A stretch of DNA of 10,951 nt from Ruminococcus flavefaciens (lineage in GTDB: Bacteria; Bacillota_A; Clostridia; Oscillospirales; Ruminococcaceae). The notes beneath the pieces are model-generated. The model saw only the letters and a program-made list of their open reading frames with translations. It was not told where the DNA came from and made no database searches. This document shows, piece by piece, positions 6,207-10,951 of the stretch (positions are counted from its first letter, which is position 1; every line of letters begins with the position of its first letter). Both the position numbers and the translations under genes were made by a program. The stretch covers positions 1-10,951 of the forward strand of contig SFFP01000044.1 in assembly GCA_004556875.1 (NCBI GenBank), in the 5' to 3' direction.

Positions 6207-6570
6207 GATAAGTGTGGGTATACTGCTTCTGCTTGTGGCGGTGAGCGTGTATTCAAGTATGTGGGTGAACAGGAGGTGCGGAGATATGCTGTCTGAGCTT
6301 TCGCATATAAGCGCACTTGCAGAAAGTGGTGAAAACGAGAAAGCGGCAGTCCTTGCTGAAAAGCTGAGTACAGAGTGGGAGGACTTCCGCAAAAAGGCAT
6401 CTGTGCTTTTGAAATACGACAGATTAGTGGACGTAGACCGCCTGTGTTCGAGAATAGTACATCTTGCGGAAAACGACAGTGAAGAGCTTCAATCCGAGCT
6501 TGCTGAGCTAAGGGATATGCTTGAAATGATGAAAAGCAGTGAAACTCCAAAGTTTACAAGCGTATTATAA
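6193..6570 (+). CDS. DUF4363 family membrane-anchored protein
   Basis: I place the start at ATG 6193 (125 residues), 6 bases after AGGTG (6182-6186). A GTG at 6184 is in frame but lies inside that ribosome binding site. One N-terminal hydrophobic helix (residues 5-22) acts as a membrane anchor or uncleaved signal. The rest is helical and highly charged, with heptad-like Leu patterns. It contains the segment EWEDFRKKASVLLKYDRLVDVD (61-82), which resembles the W...H/YxELDxVE-type core of DUF4363 proteins. The function is unknown. Translational overlap with the DUF421 gene implies coupled synthesis, and I infer that the two products act together at the membrane. Confidence 0.82.
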   Translation: MTRAKISVGILLLLVAVSVYSSMWVNRRCGDMLSELSHISALAESGENEKAAVLAEKLSTEWEDFRKKASVLLKYDRLVDVDRLCSRIVHLAENDSEELQSELAELRDMLEMMKSSETPKFTSVL

Positions 6571-6603
6571 AAAGCTCCCCGAAAAATTCATTCGGGGAGC
6601 TTT
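6571..6603. terminator. Bidirectional terminator between the DUF4363 gene and prfB
   Basis: AAAGCTCCCCGAA (6571-6583) pairs over 13 bases with TTCGGGGAGCTTT (6591-6603) around a 7-base loop. It directly abuts the DUF4363 stop and lies 4 bases past the prfB stop. The leftward transcript gets a five-base U tract; the rightward one gets UUU AG UUUU. It therefore serves two converging genes. Confidence 0.85.
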
Positions 6604-6607
6604 AGTT

Positions 6608-7726
6608 TTACTTTTCAAGAGTTCCGTGTGAGAGCGACTTCAGATATGCGTTGATGAATCCGTCAATATCGCCGTCCATAACTGCCTGTATATTGCCGTT
6701 TTCAAAGCCTGTACGAGTGTCCTTTACAAGAGTGTAAGGCATGAATACATATGAGCGTATCTGTGAACCCCATGCGATCTGGTTCTGAACGCCCTTGATA
6801 TCCTCGATCTTTTCGAGGTGTTCACGCTCCTTGATCTCAACCAGCTTTGAACGGAGCATCTTCATAGCGTAGTCCTTGTTCTGGTACTGGCTTCGCTGAG
6901 TCTGACAAGATACAACGATACCTGTTGGCTTATGGATAAGACGTACAGCAGAGCTGGTCTTGTTGACTTTCTGTCCGCCTGCACCACTTGAACGGTAAAC
7001 TTCCATTTCGATATCCTCAGGGCGGATATCAACTTCGATAGAGTCATCAAGCTCAGGCATTACTTCAAGAGCCGCAAAGGAAGTGTGTCTGCGTCCCTGT
7101 GCATCGAAAGGAGATACACGAACAAGTCTGTGAACGCCTGACTCAGACTTCATATAGCCGTAAGCGTTTTCGCCCTCAATAAGGATAGAAGCGGACTTCA
7201 TACCAGCTTCGTCACCGTCAAGATAGTCAAGAAGCTCTACCTTGAAGTCGTGGCGCTCTGCCCAGCGGTTGTACATACGATAGAGCATTTCTGCCCAGTC
7301 CTGAGCCTCTGTACCGCCTGCACCTGCATGGAATGTGAGGATAGCGTTGGCGTTGTCGTACTCGCCTGTGAGAAGAGTAGCCAGCTTTTCTTCTTCAAGC
7401 TTTGTCTTGAAAGCCTCTGACTCCTTTTTTATCTCCTCAACATCGCTCTCGTCGTCAGCTTCGATAGAAAGCTCGATAAGAGTTATGATATCTTCAAGAT
7501 TTTCGTTGAGCTGGTTGTAATGCTCGATCTTCCTTTCGAGGGATTTCTGCTCTTTGAGGACTTTCTGGGAATTTTCGAGGTCGTCCCAGAAACCATCCTT
7601 AGCAGTTTCGTCACCAAGCTCTGCCACTCTTTTTTTAGCGGCTTCTATATTCAGAACATCTGCAAGCTCCGCCATTTCCTTGCGGTAGCCTGTCATTTCA
7701 ACTCTGAGTTCGTCAAGTATTATCAT
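6608..7726 (-). CDS. prfB: Peptide chain release factor 2
   Basis: The 372-residue product is RF2, which recognises UGA and UAA stop codons and triggers peptide release on the ribosome. It shows the stop-codon-reading tripeptide SPF (205-207) and the catalytic GGQ (250-252). These are the same residue numbers as in E. coli RF2, which supports the ATG at 7724-7726 over the ATG at 7754-7756 in the same open frame. Residue 246 is Ser; E. coli K-12 has the unusual Thr here. AAAGGA lies about 9 bases upstream of the start. The N-terminal helical domain runs from 1 to about 115. The internal +1 frameshift (CTT TGA C near codon 25) used by many prfB genes for autoregulation is absent: the frame is continuous through ADVLNIEAAKKRV (22-34). 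It is monocistronic, with its own promoter and a shared terminator. Confidence 0.96.
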   Translation of the reverse strand: MIILDELRVEMTGYRKEMAELADVLNIEAAKKRVAELGDETAKDGFWDDLENSQKVLKEQKSLERKIEHYNQLNENLEDIITLIELSIEADDESDVEEIKKESEAFKTKLEEEKLATLLTGEYDNANAILTFHAGAGGTEAQDWAEMLYRMYNRWAERHDFKVELLDYLDGDEAGMKSASILIEGENAYGYMKSESGVHRLVRVSPFDAQGRRHTSFAALEVMPELDDSIEVDIRPEDIEMEVYRSSGAGGQKVNKTSSAVRLIHKPTGIVVSCQTQRSQYQNKDYAMKMLRSKLVEIKEREHLEKIEDIKGVQNQIAWGSQIRSYVFMPYTLVKDTRTGFENGNIQAVMDGDIDGFINAYLKSLSHGTLEK

Positions 7727-7758
7727 GGTTTCAAATCCTTTCAAACATAGATACATAT

Positions 7759-7787
7759 ATTATAACACAGTTTTTCGCGGAGTGCAA
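7759..7787 (-). promoter_or_regulatory. prfB promoter
   Basis: On the minus strand a perfect -10 TATAAT (7759-7764) is preceded by TGT (extended -10), and a weaker -35 TTGCAC (7782-7787) lies 17 bases away. Transcription should start near 7752, about 26 bases before the ATG. Bases 7788-7865, between this and the valS promoter, show nothing I can name. Confidence 0.75.
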
Positions 7788-7865
7788 GGGGTTAAAGTGA
7801 GATTTTCGCGTTTTTTTGCTTGGAGGCATTCTCTGCATTCAGCTCTTTGTCTTTGATATTTCGTC

Positions 7866-7894
7866 TTGACAAAAGGAAATTTATCGTGTATAAT
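7866..7894 (+). promoter_or_regulatory. valS promoter (consensus)
   Basis: TTGACA (7866-7871) and TATAAT (7889-7894) are both perfect matches to the sigma-A consensus, with a 17-base spacer. The start is expected near 7901. A fully consensus promoter feeding a T-box leader fits control by termination rather than initiation. Confidence 0.9.
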
Positions 7895-7900
7895 AGTAAA

Positions 7901-8167
7901 GTATTCAAATGCGATGATGAAGAGGAGTACGCAGGATACCCGATTTCAGAGAGCTGCCGCAGGGTGAAAGGCAGTATGAGGGACTTGCGGAAGTAGCTTC
8001 GGAGCTTCGCGTGCCAACGGCTTTTGCTCAGTAGTATGCGGCGTGTTCCTCACGTTACAGGGGAAGAAGCTTAGCGGCTTCGCAGAGTGCGGGAGAATGC
8101 TCCCGAATTCAGGTGGTAACACGGACTTTAGTTCGCCCTGGACCTTTAACGGTTCGGGGCGATTTTT
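7901..8167 (+). promoter_or_regulatory. T-box riboswitch of valS (tRNA-Val sensing)
   Basis: This is a transcriptional T-box leader of about 267 bases. Stem I begins with AGAGGAGTACGC (7921-7932), including the AGUA loop-E element, and closes with TGCG (8037-8040) and TTCCTC (8046-8051). The facing specifier loop GCGTGTT (8041-8047) contains GTG (8043-8045) and the overlapping GTT (8045-8047), both valine codons; my pairing does not settle which is read. Stem III is CGGGAG (8090-8095) with CTCCCG (8100-8105). The T-box element AGGTGGTAACACGG (8111-8124) holds the bulge TGGT, which pairs with the uncharged tRNA ACCA end. CAGG (8110-8113) can pair with CCTG (8137-8140) as the antiterminator, competing with the terminator. 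Low charged tRNA-Val should raise valS expression. Confidence 0.92.
8133..8167 (+). terminator. Regulated terminator of the valS T-box
   Basis: TCGCCCTGGACC (8133-8144) pairs with GGTTCGGGGCGA (8151-8162) around TTTAAC, with two wobble pairs. Five Ts follow (8163-8167). Its 5' arm shares CCTG with the antiterminator, so the two structures exclude each other. Confidence 0.88.
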
Positions 8168-8180
8168 GTTGAGAAACTTT

Positions 8181-8326
8181 AGAATGCAGAATTAAGAATT
8201 GAGAATGGAGAATTAATGTGTGCCCTTACGGGCGCGAAATAAAAATGTTTATCATTTGATTTTTCATTCTATCGCCGTCAGGTGATACGATAATTCTCAA
8301 TTCTAAATTTTCAATTCTCAATTAAA
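8181..8326. repeat. AT-rich inverted-repeat element between the T-box terminator and valS
   Basis: AGAATTGAGAAT (8195-8206) reappears inverted as ATTCTCAATTCT (8293-8304), and the symmetry extends weakly outward. The 11-mer AATTCTCAATT occurs twice on the right side (8292-8302 and 8313-8323), 21 bases apart. Inside are two small hairpins: GCCC-ttac-GGGC (8222-8233) and TATCGCC-gtca-GGTGATA. There is no open frame. The organisation resembles a small non-coding mobile (MITE-like) or dispersed intergenic repeat, but other copies cannot be checked here and boundaries are approximate. Confidence 0.55.
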
Positions 8327-8358
8327 ACACTATGAATTAATTGAAAGGAAGATCAAGA

Positions 8359-10951
8359 ATGGCAAAGGAACTTGCAAAGGCATATAATCCTAAGGACTTT
8401 GAGGACAGAATTTATGCCGCTTGGAATGAAAAGGGCTGTTTCCGCGCAGAGGCTGACCCTAAAAAGACACCGTATACTATAGTTATCCCTCCTCCGAATA
8501 TCACAGGACAGCTTCACATGGGTCATGCCCTTGATGAAACATTACAGGATATCCTTATCCGCTGGAAGAGAATGAGCGGCTACAGTGCACTGTGGCTTCC
8601 GGGTACAGACCACGCTGCTATCGCTACCGAGGCTAAGATCGTTGAGGCTATGCGCAAGGAAGGCGTTACTAAGGAAGATCTCGGCCGTGAAGGCTTTATG
8701 AAGCGCGCATGGGAATGGAAAAAGCAGTACGGCGGCCGCATCGTTGAACAGCTCAAAAAGCTCGGTTCTTCATGCGACTGGTCAAGAGAGCGCTTTACTA
8801 TGGACGAGGGATGTTCAAAGGCTGTAAAGGAAGTATTCATCAAGTATTACGAAAAAGGTCTCATCTACAGAGGTGAGCGTATTATAAACTGGTGTCCAAA
8901 ATGTAAGACTTCACTTTCCGATGCTGAGGTAACTTACGAGGATCAGGCAGGTCATTTCTGGCATCTCCGCTATAAGATAAAGGACAGCGACGGATATCTT
9001 GAGCTTGCTACAACACGTCCTGAGACACTTCTCGGTGATACAGCTGTTGCTGTAAATCCTAAGGATGAGCGCTATACAGACCTTGTTGGCAAGACAGTTA
9101 TCCTTCCACTCGTTCACCGCGAGATACCTATCGTTGCTGATGACTATGTTGAAATGGACTTCGGTACAGGTGTTGTTAAGATAACTCCTGCTCACGACCC
9201 TAACGACTTTGAGGTAGGTCTTCGTCATAACCTTCCTGTTATCAATGTAATGAACGACGATGCTACTATCGTTGACGATTACCCTGAGTATGCAGGTATG
9301 GACAGATATGAGGCGAGAAAGAAGATAGTTGAGGATCTCGAAAAAGAAGGCGCTCTCGTTAAGATAGAAGATTACAGCCATAACGTAGGTACCTGCTACC
9401 GCTGCGGCACAACCGTTGAACCTAAGGTCTCAACACAGTGGTTCGTTAAGATGAAGCCCCTTGCTGAGCCTGCTATAAAGGCTGTAAAGAACGGCGATAC
9501 AAAGTTCGTTCCTGAGCGTTTTGACAAGATATACTTCCACTGGCTCGAAAATATCAAGGACTGGTGTATTTCACGTCAGATCTGGTGGGGACATCAGATA
9601 CCTGCATTCTACTGCGATGCCTGCGGCGAAATGACCGTAACTAAGGAGAGCAGCTGCAATTGTCCTAAGTGCGGCAAGCCAATGAGACAGGATCCCGATA
9701 CTCTCGATACATGGTTCAGCTCTGCACTCTGGCCGTTCTCAACACTTGGCTGGCCTGACAATACAGAGGACCTCAAATACTTCTATCCTACAAACACTCT
9801 CGTAACAGGCTATGATATCATCTTCTTCTGGGTAATCAGAATGATGTTCAGCGGTCTTGAGAACATGGGAAAAGTTCCTTTTGATACAGTTCTTATCCAC
9901 GGACTTGTTCGTGACTCACAGGGACGAAAGATGTCAAAATCACTGGGCAACGGTATCGACCCGCTTGAAGTTATCAACGAGTACGGCGCTGACGCTCTGA
10001 GATTTATGCTTGCTACAGGTAACTCTCCCGGAAACGATATGCGTTATATCGACGACAAGGTAAAGGCTGCACGTAACTTTGCAAACAAGCTCTGGAACGC
10101 TTCACGTTTCATCATGATGAACCTTCCTGAGGACTTTGAGTTCAAGGGACTTCCTTCTGAGCTTGAATTAGAGGACAAGTGGCTCGTGAACAAGTTCAAT
10201 CAGCTTGCTAAGGAAGTTGGCGAAAATCTTGACAGATATGAGCTTGGTGTAGCTTCACAGAAGATATACGACTTTATCTGGGACGTTTACTGCGATTGGT
10301 ATATAGAGCTTACAAAGCCGAGAATTCAGGCAGGCGGCGAGACAATGGCAAAGGCTCAGGCTGTTCTTGTATGGGCAATGCAGGGAATGCTTAAGCTTCT
10401 CCACCCATTCATGCCGTTCATCACTGAAGAGATATGGCAGGTTCTCACAAACGAAAAGTCAATGATTATCCTCGAAACATACCCGACCTATGATGCTTCT
10501 ATCGACTTTAGCGCCGAGGAAAAGGCTTTCGAGAAGATAATCTCAGCTATCAAGGCTATAAGAAATACACGTACAGAAATGAACGTACCTCCGTCGGTAA
10601 AGGCTAAGCTCTTCATCGAGACAGCTGACAAGGAACTGTTCAACTCTTGCTCAGTATTCTTTGAAAAGCTTGCATCTGCTTCTGCTGTAGAGACAGGCGA
10701 CAAGTTCGATATACCTGATTCTGCTAATGCTGTTACAGATTCAGCACGTATCTTTATCCCTATGGACGAGCTTGTTGACAAGGAGAAGGAAATAGCACGT
10801 CTTGAAAAGGAAAAGGCAAAGGTACAGAAGGATATAGACTTCCTCAGCGGAAAGCTGAATAATCAGGGCTTTATTGCAAAAGCACCTGCGCAGCTCATAG
10901 AAGCTGAAAAGGCAAAGCTTGCAAAGGCAGAGGAAAAAATGGCAAAGATAG
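8359..10951 (+). CDS. valS: Valyl-tRNA synthetase (3' end outside window)
   Basis: 864 codons are visible, and the family length of about 880 means only the last 20 or so residues are missing. The enzyme charges tRNA-Val with valine in the cytoplasm. In order it shows the class I signature PPPNITGQLHMGHAL (HMGH at 53-56), a zinc site Cys179/Cys182 with Cys346/Cys349, and TTRPET (218-223) in the CP1 editing domain that removes misactivated threonine. A second zinc knuckle, Cys419/Cys422 with Cys435/Cys438, is followed by KMSKS (524-528) and then the helical anticodon-binding domain. The C-terminal coiled-coil arm begins near residue 805 (ELVDKEKEIARLEKEK). The start ATG 8359-8361 follows AAAGGA (8344-8349). 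Expression is governed by the upstream T-box, with an inverted-repeat element lying between that and the start. Confidence 0.97.
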   Translation, partial: MAKELAKAYNPKDFEDRIYAAWNEKGCFRAEADPKKTPYTIVIPPPNITGQLHMGHALDETLQDILIRWKRMSGYSALWLPGTDHAAIATEAKIVEAMRKEGVTKEDLGREGFMKRAWEWKKQYGGRIVEQLKKLGSSCDWSRERFTMDEGCSKAVKEVFIKYYEKGLIYRGERIINWCPKCKTSLSDAEVTYEDQAGHFWHLRYKIKDSDGYLELATTRPETLLGDTAVAVNPKDERYTDLVGKTVILPLVHREIPIVADDYVEMDFGTGVVKITPAHDPNDFEVGLRHNLPVINVMNDDATIVDDYPEYAGMDRYEARKKIVEDLEKEGALVKIEDYSHNVGTCYRCGTTVEPKVSTQWFVKMKPLAEPAIKAVKNGDTKFVPERFDKIYFHWLENIKDWCISRQIWWGHQIPAFYCDACGEMTVTKESSCNCPKCGKPMRQDPDTLDTWFSSALWPFSTLGWPDNTEDLKYFYPTNTLVTGYDIIFFWVIRMMFSGLENMGKVPFDTVLIHGLVRDSQGRKMSKSLGNGIDPLEVINEYGADALRFMLATGNSPGNDMRYIDDKVKAARNFANKLWNASRFIMMNLPEDFEFKGLPSELELEDKWLVNKFNQLAKEVGENLDRYELGVASQKIYDFIWDVYCDWYIELTKPRIQAGGETMAKAQAVLVWAMQGMLKLLHPFMPFITEEIWQVLTNEKSMIILETYPTYDASIDFSAEEKAFEKIISAIKAIRNTRTEMNVPPSVKAKLFIETADKELFNSCSVFFEKLASASAVETGDKFDIPDSANAVTDSARIFIPMDELVDKEKEIARLEKEKAKVQKDIDFLSGKLNNQGFIAKAPAQLIEAEKAKLAKAEEKMAKI

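Noticed and set aside
8911..9381. 156-residue antisense ORF within valS
   Set aside because: It is opposite strongly conserved valS sequence with no ribosome binding site or motif, so it is a codon-bias artefact.
1..10951. tRNA or rRNA genes, CRISPR arrays, transposases, phage or toxin-antitoxin genes
   Set aside because: I looked for cloverleaf signatures, spaced direct repeats and typical protein motifs and saw none. The only RNA element is the T-box leader.

Overview
The window looks like chromosomal DNA of a low-to-mid GC Bacillota, most probably a Ruminococcus-type member of the Oscillospiraceae. Support comes from the gene content (clostridial-type NADP-GDH, DUF421/DUF4363 pair, T-box-controlled valS), strong AGGAGG-type ribosome binding sites, sigma-A-like promoters with 16-17 base spacers, and compact hairpin terminators. 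The genus is inferred from sequence style and is not proved.

Layout. (1) Bases 1-384 (+) are the 3' end of a small four-helix membrane protein, followed by a rightward terminator. (2) Bases 441-2931 hold a leftward cluster: promoter, small HD-domain protein, MetY-type O-acetylhomoserine sulfhydrylase, and a flavodoxin-domain gene whose frame is broken in an A6 tract, then a terminator. (3) Divergent from it, gdhA (3184-4551, +) has an extended -10 promoter, a 5' UTR hairpin, upstream palindromes and a terminator. (4) Bases 4724-6570 (+) hold a cytidylate-kinase-like protein, a DUF421 membrane protein and a DUF4363 protein; the last two overlap. A long hairpin with the DUF421 Shine-Dalgarno in its 3' arm separates the first two. 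(5) prfB (RF2) runs leftward (6608-7726) and shares a bidirectional terminator with the DUF4363 gene. (6) Bases 7866-8167 hold a consensus promoter and a T-box leader with its own terminator. An AT-rich inverted-repeat element follows, then valS (8359 to the window end, lacking about its last 20 residues).

Theme: nitrogen and sulfur assimilation (GDH, MetY) and translation (RF2, ValRS), with a membrane/sporulation-type pair of unknown role. Most of this is housekeeping. No clear new multi-gene system is visible. The points most worth a second look are the RBS-sequestering hairpin at 5442-5484, the A6 frameshift in the flavodoxin, the repeat lodged between the valS T-box and valS, the operator-like palindromes before gdhA, and the uncharacterised HD protein leading the metY cluster.
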